Shown here: in pieces, positions 8,136 to 16,917 of the stretch
Layout of the letters: the number at the start of each line of letters is the position of its first letter
Position numbering within the stretch: position 1 is the stretch's first letter
Assembly (NCBI RefSeq): GCF_900116905.1
Contig: NZ_FPCG01000002.1
Span: 1 to 64,000, forward strand
Reading direction: 5' to 3'
From: Micrococcus terreus
Lineage (GTDB): Bacteria > Actinomycetota > Actinomycetes > Actinomycetales > Micrococcaceae
DNA: 64,000 nt
Position numbers and translations under genes: made by a program
Notes under the pieces: model-generated
Database searches by the model: none
Seen by the model: the letters and a program-made list of their open reading frames with translations, nothing else
Told to the model about the DNA's origin: nothing

Positions 8136-8801
8136 TCAGACCAGAGGTGCTCGGCGCAGCTGGTCGATCGCCGCTTCGGGGTCATCCGCTCCGTAGACCG
8201 CAGATCCGGCGACGAAGACGTCGGCTCCGGCCTCCGCCGCCCTCAGGATGGTCTCCCTGGTGATGCCGCCGTCCACCTGAAGGGCCACGGGGACCCCGGC
8301 TCCGTCCAAAGCCTGGCGGGCTCGTCGGATCTTGGGCAGGACCACGTCCAGGAACGGCTGGCCGCCGAATCCGGGCTCCACGGTCATCAGCAGCAGCATG
8401 TCCAGCTCAGGAAGCATGTCCAGGTACGGCTCCACGGGGGTGGCCGGCTTCAGGGCCATGCCGGCACGGGCACCTCGGTGGCGCAGCTCGCGGGCCAGCC
8501 GGATTGGCGCGCCGGAGGCTTCGGCGTGGAAGGTCACCGACTCTGCTCCCAGGTCCGCATACTCCGGTGCCCATCGATCGGCGTCCTCGATCATCAGGTG
8601 GATGTCGAGCGGCAGTGAGGTGGCCTTCCGGATCGCTGAGACCACCGGAGCCCCCAGGGTCAGGTTGGGCACGAAGTGGTTGTCCATCACGTCCACATGG
8701 ACGGCGTCGGCCGTGCTGATCCGCTCGAGCTCCTCGGCCAGCCGGGCGAAGTCCGCCGAGAGGATGGAGGGGTGGATGTGGATGGGTCGTTCGGCGAGCA
8801 T
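8136..8801 (-). CDS. rpe: Ribulose-phosphate 3-epimerase
   Basis: Rpe interconverts ribulose 5-phosphate and xylulose 5-phosphate in the pentose phosphate pathway. The 221-residue TIM barrel shows [17 protein letters not shown] at the N-terminus, the metal-binding [28 protein letters not shown] with the second His/Asp pair, the [13 protein letters not shown] loop and VDGGITRET with the catalytic Asp. Its ATG shares one base with the rsmB stop. Ribulose 5-phosphate is also the RibB substrate, so its position beside the rib operon is metabolically sensible, though the riboswitch separates the two units. Confidence 0.97.
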   Translation of the reverse strand: MLAERPIHIHPSILSADFARLAEELERISTADAVHVDVMDNHFVPNLTLGAPVVSAIRKATSLPLDIHLMIEDADRWAPEYADLGAESVTFHAEASGAPIRLARELRHRGARAGMALKPATPVEPYLDMLPELDMLLLMTVEPGFGGQPFLDVVLPKIRRARQALDGAGVPVALQVDGGITRETILRAAEAGADVFVAGSAVYGADDPEAAIDQLRRAPLV

Positions 8802-10387
8802 CAGGACTCCTGGTCAGGATCGATGGCGGCGGCGCCCGAGGGTCGGGCGCGGAACAGGGCCAGGAACATGGCGTCTGTGGCATGCAGATGCGGCCACAGC
8901 TGGGCCGTGCCAGGGTGCTCTGGACCGGCCACGGTGGACCGCTCCAGGCCTGGTGCCACGGAGATCATCGCGTCGGGCGCATCGAGGAGCTCGAGCTGCG
9001 GATGTCGGCGCAGCAGATCCTGCACCTGGACCACGGTCTCGGCCGGGTGGGGAGAGCAGGCGACATAGGCCAGCACTCCTCCCGGCGCCAGGACTCCGAC
9101 AGCGCTGTCCAGCAGCTCTCGTTGGAGGTCGGTCAGCGGAGCCAGGTCGGAGGGCTGCCGGCGCCACCGGGACTCCGGACGACGCCGCAGGGCCCCGAGA
9201 CCCGTGCACGGGGCATCGACCAGGATCCGATGGAAGTCCCCGGAGGGGCCCCGGCGGTCCTCTCCGATGGTCCGGCCGTCGCCGGTGCGGAGGGACCAGG
9301 ACTGCTGGGGCACGGCGGTCAGCGCCTGCTCCACCAAGCGGGACCGATGGGCCGCCACCTCGTTGGCCAGCAGATGCGCCCCGCGTTCGGCGGCCAGCGC
9401 AGCCAGCAGGGCGGCTTTGCCGCCCGGGCCGGCGCACAGGTCCAGCCAGCGTTCTGGTTCGGATCCATCGCGCTGATCGAGCGGGGCCGCCGCCAGGGCT
9501 CTGGCCGTGAGCTGGGACCCCACGTCCTGCACCCGGACCGTGCCTTCGCGGACGCCAGGGATCCGCCCTGCATCACCGCCACGGAACAGCGCCGAGCCTG
9601 GAGCCAGCGGGCCGGCCTCAGCGCCGTGCGCCAGGACCGGGTCCAGGTCACCGAGCCCAGGCAGGGCCACCAGGTTCAGCACCGGAGCGGCATTGTCGGC
9701 CTCCAGCAGGTCGGTGATCTCCTGCGCAGGTCGACCATGGGTGACCAGCGATTGGCGCAGCGCCCGGACGATCCACTGGGGATGGGAATGGCGGATGGAC
9801 TGGGCGGATTCACTGGTGGGGTCGGGAGTGAGCCGGTCCAGCCACTCGTCGCGATCCTGCGCGGCCACCTTGCGCAGCACGGCGTTGACCAGGCCCGACG
9901 GTCCGGCGCCGATCTGGTCCCGGACGAGCGCGACCGTGGAGTCGAGCGCGGCGTGGGCCTTCACGCGCATCCCGAGGAGCTGATGGGCGCCGAGTCTCAG
10001 TGCGTCCAAGACGGGGGCGTCCAGCTGTCCCAGAGGGCGATCGACGCACTCCGCCAGGATGGCGTCGTACAGCCCCTGCCCTCGCAGGGCTCCGTAGGTC
10101 AGCTCGGTGGCGAAACCGGCATCCCGCTGGTCCAGGTGGTGATGGGCGATCCTCTGCGGCAGCACCAGGTTGGCGTAGGCATCGTCCTGGGACACCGCAC
10201 GCAGGACCTCGTACGCCGTCAACCGCGCCGGGTCTGCCGTGCGACGACGCTCCCGCGGCACTGAGGCGGAGTACTGCCGTGGTCCGCCCGACTGTCCACG
10301 GTTGCGGGTGCGGCCCTGGCTGTCGCGGCGGGGGCCTCCACGGCGACTGAACGAGCGGCCCGCGTCCTGCTGGCCTGGAGGTGTCAT
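8801..10387 (-). CDS. rsmB: 16S rRNA m5C methyltransferase RsmB
   Basis: RsmB methylates C967 (E. coli numbering) of 16S rRNA using S-adenosylmethionine. The 528 residues contain a basic, disordered N-terminal stretch (about 1-50), a NusB-like RNA-binding domain (about 50-190; [20 protein letters not shown]) and a C-terminal Rossmann methyltransferase domain. The latter has the SAM motif [17 protein letters not shown], motif [21 protein letters not shown] with one active-site Cys, and motif [13 protein letters not shown] with the catalytic Cys. It sits between fmt and rpe with overlaps of 4 and 1 nt, a conserved actinobacterial order. Confidence 0.95.
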   Translation of the reverse strand: MTPPGQQDAGRSFSRRGGPRRDSQGRTRNRGQSGGPRQYSASVPRERRRTADPARLTAYEVLRAVSQDDAYANLVLPQRIAHHHLDQRDAGFATELTYGALRGQGLYDAILAECVDRPLGQLDAPVLDALRLGAHQLLGMRVKAHAALDSTVALVRDQIGAGPSGLVNAVLRKVAAQDRDEWLDRLTPDPTSESAQSIRHSHPQWIVRALRQSLVTHGRPAQEITDLLEADNAAPVLNLVALPGLGDLDPVLAHGAEAGPLAPGSALFRGGDAGRIPGVREGTVRVQDVGSQLTARALAAAPLDQRDGSEPERWLDLCAGPGGKAALLAALAAERGAHLLANEVAAHRSRLVEQALTAVPQQSWSLRTGDGRTIGEDRRGPSGDFHRILVDAPCTGLGALRRRPESRWRRQPSDLAPLTDLQRELLDSAVGVLAPGGVLAYVACSPHPAETVVQVQDLLRRHPQLELLDAPDAMISVAPGLERSTVAGPEHPGTAQLWPHLHATDAMFLALFRARPSGAAAIDPDQES

Positions 10388-11373
10388 GACTGCTCTCCTG
10401 TGATGAATCGTCGGTCCGGGTCCTGGCCGCGGAACCAGTCGACGGCGCGCATGGGCTTCTTGCCGGAGGGTTGGACCTGGTCCAGTCGAACCGTCCCGTC
10501 GCCGCAGACCAGGTGCAGGGTCCGCTTGGTGGCGACCAGGGAACCACTCGGACGCCCTTCTGCCAAGACATCGGCGCTCCCGTGGTCCGGCGAGGCCCCG
10601 ATCAGCTTGATCCGCTGGGGTGTCGGCTCGTCCGTCTCGGCCCAGGCGCCGGGCTCCGGGGTGACACCGTTGATGCGGGCGGCCACGACGACGGCCGGCT
10701 GGGCCGGGTCGATGCGACCATCGGCCTGGGTCAGTTTGGGGGCATAGCTGGGCTCGCCCACCTGCGGCGTGGCCTGAACATCACCGGCGTGGATCTGCTG
10801 GACCGTCCGCGCCAGCAGCTCTGCCCCCCTGACGGCGAGATCGGCCAGGACCTCGCCGGCGGTCTCGTCCTGGCGCAGGTCCCGTTCGAACCGAGAGAAG
10901 ACCGGCCCGGTGTCCAGCCCCTCCTCGAGCTGGAAGACACAGGCGCCGGTCCGATCTTCTCCGGCGATCACGGCATGCTGGACCGGAGCGGCGCCCCGGT
11001 AGGCAGGCAGCAGGGAGAAGTGGAGGTTGACCCATCCGCGGCGCGGAAGGGCCAGTCCCGCAGGTGGAACCAGTCCGCCGTAGGCCACCACGGCGGCGAT
11101 GTCCAGGTCCAGACCGGCGATCTGCTGGAGCACAGGCGCTCCCGACTCGCCGGTGAGGCGGGCGGTCTTGAGGAGAGGGATGCCGAGCTCGTCGGCCTTC
11201 TGGGCCACGGGCGAGGGAGTCAGGACCCTCTTGCGCCCGAGGGGGGCATCCGGACGTGTGAGCACCGCAACGACGTCCGCGCCAGCGGCCACCAGTGCCT
11301 CCAGTGAGGGCACCGCGGCCTGCGGAGTCCCGGCGAACAGCACCCGCGGCGGAGTGTCCTGCGCGGGGATCAT
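10384..11373 (-). CDS. fmt: Methionyl-tRNA formyltransferase
   Basis: Fmt formylates initiator Met-tRNA with 10-formyltetrahydrofolate. The 329-residue protein has the N-terminal formyltransferase fold (VLFAGTPQAAVPSLEALV) and the catalytic Asn-His pair in WVNLHFSLLPAYRGAAPVQH, with the Asp further on in GLDTGPVF. A C-terminal OB-like domain runs from about residue 215. The gene opens the fmt-rsmB-rpe run. Its stop overlaps the rsmB start by 4 nt. Confidence 0.97.
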   Translation of the reverse strand: MIPAQDTPPRVLFAGTPQAAVPSLEALVAAGADVVAVLTRPDAPLGRKRVLTPSPVAQKADELGIPLLKTARLTGESGAPVLQQIAGLDLDIAAVVAYGGLVPPAGLALPRRGWVNLHFSLLPAYRGAAPVQHAVIAGEDRTGACVFQLEEGLDTGPVFSRFERDLRQDETAGEVLADLAVRGAELLARTVQQIHAGDVQATPQVGEPSYAPKLTQADGRIDPAQPAVVVAARINGVTPEPGAWAETDEPTPQRIKLIGASPDHGSADVLAEGRPSGSLVATKRTLHLVCGDGTVRLDQVQPSGKKPMRAVDWFRGQDPDRRFITGEQS

Positions 11374-11422
11374 CGCACCGCTCCGATCATGATGGTCCAG
11401 TTCACAGTGGGGTTCCTCGTGG

Positions 11423-12310
11423 TCACCCGACCACCCTAGTGGGCACGCCGTCTGCCACTGGAGCAGCGGTGGGCGGCGGAGGACCGATCGGTCGCAGAGC
11501 CGGGCCCGCCTCCTCTGCTCGCCGAGAGTGCTCCCAGACCTGTCGCAGCGCCCAGAACTTGTGCCAGTGCGCCGGCAGGACCTGGGGATTGGCCTGATGG
11601 GCCACCACCTCGGTCTGTCCGACGGCCACTCCCAGCAGCAGCCCGGCTTCGCCGTGCTCCCACGGCGCCCAGGTCCCGGCAGCGGCGTCGACCAGCTGCT
11701 CCTCGGCCTTGAGGCCTGCCACCAGCTGCATCACCACTTTGGGATCCAGGGACTTGACTCGGCCGTCACGCGTGGTGCCCTTGGTCTTGTAGTCGACCAG
11801 ACACACGCGTCCCCCGATGGTGGCGACCAGGTCCAGCGTACCGGCGTAGCCGACGCTGGCGTTCCAGACCGTCAGCTCCGTGGCGAGCGGGCGGACCTCG
11901 TAGAGGTCCCACCACTCGTCGAATCGATCAGCGTAGGCGGACTCGCCGTGCTCGGCCAGACGTTCCCTCGCCTCAGCCATCGTGTGCGGACGCCCCAGCG
12001 CCCGCAGCCCCACCTGCTCGCAGTAGTCGTGGACCCGGTCCCCGCGCGCGGCTGCCTGGTCCCGGTACCGGGCGGCGGCGTCGGAGGCATGGCGCGCCAC
12101 CGTCTTGAGCTGGGCCTTGGAGCCGACGGCCTGGGGCAGGCGCGGGTCATCCACCACAGCGGTGGCCGCCATATGGCCGATCCACCCGTCCAGGTCCACA
12201 CTCTGCTGGCCGATGACGGTGGTGATGGAGGGGACCTCGGGCAGTCCGCCCAGGCTCCGGGCGTACATGCGACCGGCTGCGGTCTGGTGGGCAAGCTGTG
12301 GCTGGGTCAT
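11423..12310 (-). CDS. PD-(D/E)XK nuclease-like protein, function unknown
   Basis: I do not recognise a named gene. The 295-residue protein contains GYAGTLDLVATIGGRVCLVDYKTKG (split here: Asp in GTLDLVA, then VCLVDYKT). This fits the PD-(D/E)XK nuclease core with motif D...(x)DxK, as in RecB- or Cas4-like nucleases. An upstream HDYCEQVG helix may supply the first acidic residues. The C-terminal 60 residues are Pro/Ala-rich. I place the start at the ATG at 12310, 11 nt after GGGAG. The gene is upstream of fmt on the same strand with a 49-nt gap and no DNA-repair neighbours. Nuclease fold is likely; activity is an inference. Confidence 0.6.
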   Translation of the reverse strand: MTQPQLAHQTAAGRMYARSLGGLPEVPSITTVIGQQSVDLDGWIGHMAATAVVDDPRLPQAVGSKAQLKTVARHASDAAARYRDQAAARGDRVHDYCEQVGLRALGRPHTMAEARERLAEHGESAYADRFDEWWDLYEVRPLATELTVWNASVGYAGTLDLVATIGGRVCLVDYKTKGTTRDGRVKSLDPKVVMQLVAGLKAEEQLVDAAAGTWAPWEHGEAGLLLGVAVGQTEVVAHQANPQVLPAHWHKFWALRQVWEHSRRAEEAGPALRPIGPPPPTAAPVADGVPTRVVG

Positions 12311-12408
12311 GGTGATCCATTCTCCCATCGGCACGGACACGTTAGGGCGGTGCCAGGCAGCCGCCTGCCACGACTGCGCACCGGGTGAGACACGCCACGC
12401 CCCCATGA

Positions 12409-12438
12409 TTGGACGTGCTGGCCGAGGTGGGATAAAGT
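12409..12438 (+). promoter_or_regulatory. Candidate promoter of the tRNA cluster
   Basis: TTGGAC at 12409-12414 and GATAAA at 12431-12436 (or TAAAGT at 12433-12438) are spaced 16-18 bp, close to a sigma-A-type consensus. They lie about 55 bp ahead of the first tRNA. Confidence 0.6.
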
Positions 12439-12491
12439 CGCTGTCTGTTGGAAATCGCGGTGACCGACCAGATCGGTCACCTGTTTTCTGT

Positions 12492-12565
12492 GCGGATGTA
12501 GCTCAGTTGGCTAGAGCGCCACCTTGCCAAGGTGGAGGTCGCGGGTTCGAATCCCGTCATCCGCT
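12492..12565 (+). tRNA. tRNA-Gly(GCC), copy 1
   Basis: A complete cloverleaf is readable: acceptor GCGGATG/CATCCGC with discriminator T, D-arm GCTCAGTTGGCTAGAGC, anticodon arm CACCTTGCCAAGGTG with anticodon GCC, and T-loop GGGTTCGAATCCC. The 74-nt copy is identical to the one at 12825-12898. No CCA is encoded. Confidence 0.97.
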
Positions 12566-12584
12566 CGCAAGTCTCCACAACCCT

Positions 12585-12655
12585 GGTCGGGTGGCCGAGA
12601 GGCGAGGCAGCGGCCTGCAAAGCCGTATACGCGGGTTCGAATCCCGTCCCGACCT
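12585..12655 (+). tRNA. tRNA-Cys(GCA)
   Basis: The acceptor pairs GGTCGGG with CCCGACC, discriminator T. The anticodon stem CGGCC/AGCCG region surrounds a loop with anticodon GCA, and the T-loop is GGGTTCGAATCCC. Length is 71 nt. It is second in the four-tRNA cluster. Confidence 0.95.
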
Positions 12656-12724
12656 CGCAGCATGGGCTGTCCGCTAGGATGGAACCTGCTTCACTCAAGG
12701 ATCCGGTTGCACCGGACACCTCGA

Positions 12725-12796
12725 GCGCGATTGGCGCAGCGGTAGCGCGCTTCCCTGACACGGAAGAGGTCACTGGTTCGATCCCAGTATCGCGCA
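12725..12796 (+). tRNA. tRNA-Val(GAC)
   Basis: The acceptor pairs GCGCGAT with ATCGCGC, discriminator A. The anticodon arm CTTCCCTGACACGGAAG shows anticodon GAC, and the T-arm CTGGTTCGATCCCAG is intact. Length is 72 nt. It is third in the cluster. Confidence 0.96.
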
Positions 12797-12824
12797 CAGA
12801 CGGTCTGACTCTCAGACCGATCTC

Positions 12825-12898
12825 GCGGATGTAGCTCAGTTGGCTAGAGCGCCACCTTGCCAAGGTGGAGGTCGCGGGTTCGAATCCCGTCATCCGCT
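12825..12898 (+). tRNA. tRNA-Gly(GCC), copy 2
   Basis: This is identical over 74 nt to the copy at 12492-12565, with anticodon GCC. It is the last tRNA of the cluster; the terminator hairpin begins 9 nt downstream. Confidence 0.97.
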
Positions 12899-12907
12899 CC
12901 ACACCAG

Positions 12908-12943
12908 GAAGCCCGGACCGCCAGGTCCGGGCTTCTTCGTTCT
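12908..12943 (+). terminator. Intrinsic terminator of the tRNA cluster
   Basis: A perfect 12-bp stem, GAAGCCCGGACC with GGTCCGGGCTTC around a GCCA loop, is followed by TTCGTTCTT. The stem strength, T-rich tail and position directly after the last tRNA make this a confident rho-independent terminator. Confidence 0.88.
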
Positions 12944-13016
12944 TCGGAGGGGCCGTCAGCCGCACTCACCGCATCAGTGCCTCGCCCTGCTTCCGACTCC
13001 TCACGTCAGCGACTGA

Positions 13017-13394
13017 TCAGGCCGATGGGGCCATGGGTCCGGCGCGTCGTGCATGAAGGGCGATCCACAGTGCCAGGGCCCCATGAAGTGGGGTGAGGAG
13101 CAGGAAGAGCAGCCCTGTCCAGTCGTCCTCGCGCGAGGACAGTGCCCCTGCCGTGACGATCAGCATGATGGACAGGCTCGACAAGGCGAGTATCCCGACC
13201 CGGCTGGCGCCTGGACGCGAGACGCCTGCGGTCACCATGCCCCAGGTGAGGACGGCGGAGACCAGGCTCAGCAGCAGCATGGCGAGGAGCATGGCCCACG
13301 CGTCCACGACGAGAACGGGAACCAGAGGAACGAGAGCCCAGGGCAAGAGGGACAAAACGGCATAGAGGACAATCACTGCTGTCTTGACGTTCAA
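13017..13394 (-). CDS. Small four-helix membrane protein, unknown
   Basis: I do not recognise a family. The 125-residue product has four hydrophobic stretches of about 20 residues (near 5-28, 32-55, 65-88 and 92-115) separated by short polar turns such as SRPGASR and SSREDD. This fits an integral membrane protein. It lies alone between the tRNA terminator and zapE, 80 nt downstream of zapE and on the same strand, so it may be co-transcribed. No motif suggests a role. That it encodes protein is supported by the regular hydrophobic pattern. Confidence 0.6.
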   Translation of the reverse strand: MNVKTAVIVLYAVLSLLPWALVPLVPVLVVDAWAMLLAMLLLSLVSAVLTWGMVTAGVSRPGASRVGILALSSLSIMLIVTAGALSSREDDWTGLLFLLLTPLHGALALWIALHARRAGPMAPSA

Positions 13395-13474
13395 GCCATG
13401 TCCCTTCAGATGCGTTCGGTCACGGTGACCGGAGAGACATGATCACAGGGTCAGGCGGGCGGTGGTGCGTCCGT

Positions 13475-14566
13475 TCAGGCCCCCTCGGTCTCCCCCGTCT
13501 GCCCTTCGCGGACCAGAGCCGTCATCCTCGAGACCGTGCGGAAGTACTTCTTCATGTAGCCGCCGTTCATCATCTCCTCCGTGAAGAGCTGATCGAAGGC
13601 CGTCCCGGAGGCGACTACGGGAACGTCCTTGTCGTAGAGGCGGTCAGCCAGGACCACGAAGCGCAGCGCCATGGCCTGCTCGGTGATGGTCTGCACCTCA
13701 TGCAGCACCATGACGTCGATGTCCTTGACCAGTTCTCGGTACCGGCTGGGGTGGACCCGGGAGAGGTTCGCGGTCAGATCGGAGAACCGGTCATCGGAGA
13801 TCACCTGAGCCTCGGGGAAGTTCTGGGTGGCCACCGCCATCAGCTCATGATCGGCCAGCGGCTCCGGCGCCTTGGCCAGCCCGCGGTGACGGTAGTCCTC
13901 GCCATCCACCTTGAGCACCTCGAACTGTTCGGAGAGGACCTGGATCTCCCGCTTGAAGTCCACCGCCGCGAAGCGGCCTTCGCCCAGCGACCCGGGCAGC
14001 GTGTTCGACGTGGCCGCCAACTTCACGCCGGCGTCTGCCAGCTCACGCATCAGGCGGGACATCAGGACCGTGTCACCGGGATCGTCCAGCTCGAACTCAT
14101 CGATGCAGACGAGCCGGTACTCCTTGAGGATGTCCACCGTCCGCCGGAACGAGAGTGCTCCGACCAGGTTGGTGTACTCCACGAAGGTGCCGAAGGCCTT
14201 GGGGCCCGGCGCCGCGTGCCACAGCGAGGCCAGCAGGTGGGTCTTGCCCACGCCGAAGCCGCCGTCGAGGTAGATTCCGTTGGGCTGGGCCCCGGAGCCG
14301 CGGGACGACTTCTTCTTGCCCCCGAACAGTCCGGAGAGGAATCCTCCCGCCCCTCCGGCCCCGCCGGTCCCTCCCATGGAGGCGGCGAAGTCACGCAGTC
14401 GCTGCACGGCCTGGGCCTGAGACGGGTGTGCCGGATCGGGGATGTACGTGTCGAAGGAGACCTCACCGAATCGGTAGGAGGGGTGGAACCCCTCGAGGAG
14501 CTCCTCGGCAGTGACCTGCGGGGTGCGCTCGGAGAGGTGAACGGTCTCGGCCACGATCGGCTCCAT
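13475..14566 (-). CDS. zapE: ZapE/AFG1-type ATPase
   Basis: This is a P-loop ATPase of the AFG1 family; the E. coli member ZapE associates with the division ring. Residues around 100-125 (GIYLDGGFGVGKTHLLASLW) form the Walker A motif. RLVCIDEFELDDPGDTVL is Walker B, and the sensor region ATSNTLPGSLGEGRF follows. A Gly-rich insert ahead of Walker A (GGTGGAGGAGGF) looks disordered. I chose the ATG at 14566; a TTG at 14626 would add 20 residues without homology. A TAGAGT sequence on the minus strand at 14639-14644 is a candidate -10 box. Confidence 0.88.
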   Translation of the reverse strand: MEPIVAETVHLSERTPQVTAEELLEGFHPSYRFGEVSFDTYIPDPAHPSQAQAVQRLRDFAASMGGTGGAGGAGGFLSGLFGGKKKSSRGSGAQPNGIYLDGGFGVGKTHLLASLWHAAPGPKAFGTFVEYTNLVGALSFRRTVDILKEYRLVCIDEFELDDPGDTVLMSRLMRELADAGVKLAATSNTLPGSLGEGRFAAVDFKREIQVLSEQFEVLKVDGEDYRHRGLAKAPEPLADHELMAVATQNFPEAQVISDDRFSDLTANLSRVHPSRYRELVKDIDVMVLHEVQTITEQAMALRFVVLADRLYDKDVPVVASGTAFDQLFTEEMMNGGYMKKYFRTVSRMTALVREGQTGETEGA

Positions 14567-14888
14567 CCTGGCACTGGGCCACTGCGGACTGGTGAAGGCG
14601 TCTCCCCCCACTGGCGCCCAACGCAAGGAGACCCTGTCACTCTACCGGGGTGACCGTCGTCGGGAGGGTGACGGGGCGTGCCGAAGCGAGGGGCTCCTCC
14701 CCCGCTGTGTCCGCTCAGAGCCGAGAATGTGGCGCCGTATGACCTCCAGAGGTGTCTGAGTGCTCCTGACGCCCATCCGACCGCGACTCTGCGAGGCCGC
14801 ACCGATAGGCTGGCGGAGGCCTATGACGGCTTTCCGCCCCCTCCACCGTCCGGATCGGGCTCCAGCGACACGAAAGGCTCAGTCGAGG
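14567..14888 (-). other. Intergenic region between divergent zapE and the sulfurtransferase gene
   Basis: I see no gene in this 320-bp interval. It holds two candidate -10 boxes: TAGAGT for zapE (minus strand, 14639-14644) and TAGGCT for the sulfurtransferase gene (plus strand, 14806-14811). Neither has a good -35. Confidence 0.35.
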
Positions 14889-15785
14889 ATGACCAGCACC
14901 ACCGAGAACACCGAGTTCAGCGAGTACGCCCACCCGGAGAAGCTCGTCTCCACCCAGTGGGTGGCAGACCATATCGGCGACGAGAACGTGGTGGTGCTGG
15001 AGTCCAACGAGGACACCCTGCTGTACAGCACCGGACACATCCCCGGTGCCATCAAGATCGACTGGCACACCGAGCTCAACGATCCCGTGACCCGCGACTT
15101 CGTGGGACCTGAGGCCTTCGCGGAGATGGCCGCCTCCAAGGGGATCGGCCCCGACACCACCGTGGTCTTCTACGGCGACAAGTCCAACTGGTGGGCCGCC
15201 TACGCCCTGTGGGTCTTCACCCTGTACGGCCACCGCGACACCCGTCTGATGAACGGCGGACGGGACAAGTGGATCGCCGAGGGACGTGAGCAGACCCGCG
15301 AGGTCCCCCAGGTCCACCGCGCCGAGTATCCCGTCACCCAGCGTGATGACACCACCGAGCGCGCCTCCCGCGAGGATGTGCTGGGCCACTTCGGCAAGCC
15401 GCTGGTGGACGTGCGCTCCCCGCAGGAGTACACCGGAGAGACCACGCACATGGCCGGCTACCCGCAGGAGGGCACCCTGCGCGGCGGCCACATCCCCACG
15501 GCGGCATCGGTCCCCTGGGCCAAGGCCGCGAACGAGGACGGCACCTTCAAGTCCCGCGCCGAACTGGAGGCCCTCTACCGTGACGAGGCCGGCCTGGGCG
15601 ACGCTGACGAGGTGATCGCCTACTGCCGGATCGGTGAGCGCTCCTCCCACACCTGGTTCGTGCTCAAGCACCTGTTGGGCTACCAGAACGTGCGCAACTA
15701 CGACGGCTCGTGGACCGAGTGGGGCAATGCCGTTCGCCTGCCGATCGCCGTTGGTGAGGAACCGGGCGAGGCACCCGCGCTCTGA
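14889..15785 (+). CDS. sseA: Thiosulfate/3-mercaptopyruvate sulfurtransferase
   Basis: The protein is a 298-residue tandem rhodanese that transfers sulfane sulfur from thiosulfate or 3-mercaptopyruvate to an acceptor. The inactive N-terminal rhodanese domain (about 15-140) includes [19 protein letters not shown]. The C-terminal domain (about 160-290) includes [27 protein letters not shown] and the catalytic loop [12 protein letters not shown] with the active-site Cys. The start is the ATG at 14889. It is followed by a SufE gene, suggesting a shared role in sulfur trafficking. Which donor it uses cannot be told from the loop with certainty. Confidence 0.9.
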   Translation: MTSTTENTEFSEYAHPEKLVSTQWVADHIGDENVVVLESNEDTLLYSTGHIPGAIKIDWHTELNDPVTRDFVGPEAFAEMAASKGIGPDTTVVFYGDKSNWWAAYALWVFTLYGHRDTRLMNGGRDKWIAEGREQTREVPQVHRAEYPVTQRDDTTERASREDVLGHFGKPLVDVRSPQEYTGETTHMAGYPQEGTLRGGHIPTAASVPWAKAANEDGTFKSRAELEALYRDEAGLGDADEVIAYCRIGERSSHTWFVLKHLLGYQNVRNYDGSWTEWGNAVRLPIAVGEEPGEAPAL

Positions 15786-15915
15786 GCGGGCCGTCCTTCC
15801 GCGGGGACACTGACGCCGGTCAGGACTAGGCTGGGGTGCGGCGCTGACGCTGCACCCCAGCTCTGTTCTGACCCGACGCCGTTCTCCAGCACCCGTCCGA
15901 AGGGACCTTCTGCCG

Positions 15916-16392
15916 ATGACCACCTCCGAGCTTCCTGCCTCCCTCGCCGAGATCGTGGAGGACTTCCAGTCCGTGCCGGATCCGCAGCGGCTGGAGCTGC
16001 TGCTGGAGTTCTCGGACGAGCTGCCGGACCTGCCCGAGCGCTACGACGGGCACGCTGAGGAGATGGAACAGGTCATCGAGTGCCAGACACCGCTGTTCCT
16101 GGCCGTGGAGCTGGACCGCAGCGGCGACCACTCCGCAGACCCGTTGGTGCAGCTCTACGTCGCTGCGCCGGCGGAGGCGCCCACCTCCCGCGGTTTCGCC
16201 TCGGTGCTGCAGCAGGGGGTGGCCGGCCTGCCGGCTTCGACCGTCCTGGAGGTGCCGGAGGACCTGGCCTCCCGCCTGGGTCTGGCCAAGGCGCTGACGC
16301 CCCTGAGGCTGCGCGGGATGTCCGCTCTACTCGGTCGGCTCAAGCGCAATGTGCGCGAGCAGCTGGCCGAGTCCACCGGTGACCAGGCCTGA
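15916..16392 (+). CDS. SufE-family sulfur acceptor protein
   Basis: SufE proteins take persulfide sulfur from a cysteine desulfurase and stimulate iron-sulfur cluster assembly. The 158-residue sequence has the usual layout: LAEIVEDFQSVPDPQRLELLLEFSDELP, then VIECQTPLFLAVEL with the sulfur-accepting Cys, then the C-terminal LRLRGMSALLGRLKRNV helix. No desulfurase lies in the window; the neighbouring rhodanese may supply sulfur instead, which is an inference. A TAGGCT at 15827-15832 may be its -10 box. It overlaps the next gene by 14 nt. Confidence 0.9.
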   Translation: MTTSELPASLAEIVEDFQSVPDPQRLELLLEFSDELPDLPERYDGHAEEMEQVIECQTPLFLAVELDRSGDHSADPLVQLYVAAPAEAPTSRGFASVLQQGVAGLPASTVLEVPEDLASRLGLAKALTPLRLRGMSALLGRLKRNVREQLAESTGDQA

Positions 16393-16897
16393 CCGCTCCC
16401 GCCGGGCCACACCCGCGCTGGCGGCTGTGCTCGCCGCAGGGGTCCCCCACGAGGTCCTGACCTACACCGTGACCGAGGTCCACCCGGGCCAGGGGTATGG
16501 GCTGGCCGTGGCCCGGGCCTTAGGGATCGACCCCGCTCAGATGTTCAAGACCCTGATGGTCCAGGGACCGGAGGGACAGATCGGCACTGCCGTGATCCCG
16601 GTGGAGTGCTCTCTGGAGCTGAAGTCGGCGGCGGTCGCCTTCGGCTGGAAGAGGAGCGTGCTGGCCACACCGGAGGTCGCCGAGCGGCGCTCCGGATCGG
16701 TGGTCGGCGGGATCTCTCCTCTGGGGCACCGCCGCCCCTCGCCGGTGGCGTTGGACCGGTCGGCACAGGATCTGGAGGAGCTGGGCGCATCGATCATCGT
16801 CTCCGCCGGCCAGCGTGGACTGAGCCTCCGGTTGTCCCCCGCAGACCTGGTTCGTCTCACCGACGCCATGGTCGTTCCGCTGACGGTCCCCGTCTGA
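16379..16897 (+). CDS. ybaK: YbaK/ProX-type Cys-tRNA(Pro) deacylase
   Basis: YbaK-family proteins hydrolyse Cys mischarged on tRNA-Pro. The 172-residue protein carries ATPALAAVLAAGVPHEVLTY at the N-terminus, ALGIDPAQMFKTLMV with the key Lys, VIPVECSLELKSAA, and GSVVGGISPLGHRRPSPVAL, the substrate-binding loop. The GTG at 16379 places the start inside the end of sufE (14-nt overlap); the frame upstream is open for ten more residues but without homology. The gene is convergent with the GPP34 gene. A weak GCCGC/GCGGC hairpin follows the stop. Confidence 0.9.
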   Translation: MTRPDRSRRATPALAAVLAAGVPHEVLTYTVTEVHPGQGYGLAVARALGIDPAQMFKTLMVQGPEGQIGTAVIPVECSLELKSAAVAFGWKRSVLATPEVAERRSGSVVGGISPLGHRRPSPVALDRSAQDLEELGASIIVSAGQRGLSLRLSPADLVRLTDAMVVPLTVPV

Positions 16898-16917
16898 GCC
16901 GCCGTTGCGGCACGGGC

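Noticed and set aside
12477-12965. Minus-strand open frame with repeated MTGFEPATSTLARWRSS-type segments
   Set aside because: It lies antisense to the four tRNA genes. The repeated segments are translations of the tRNA sequences, a known source of false proteins.
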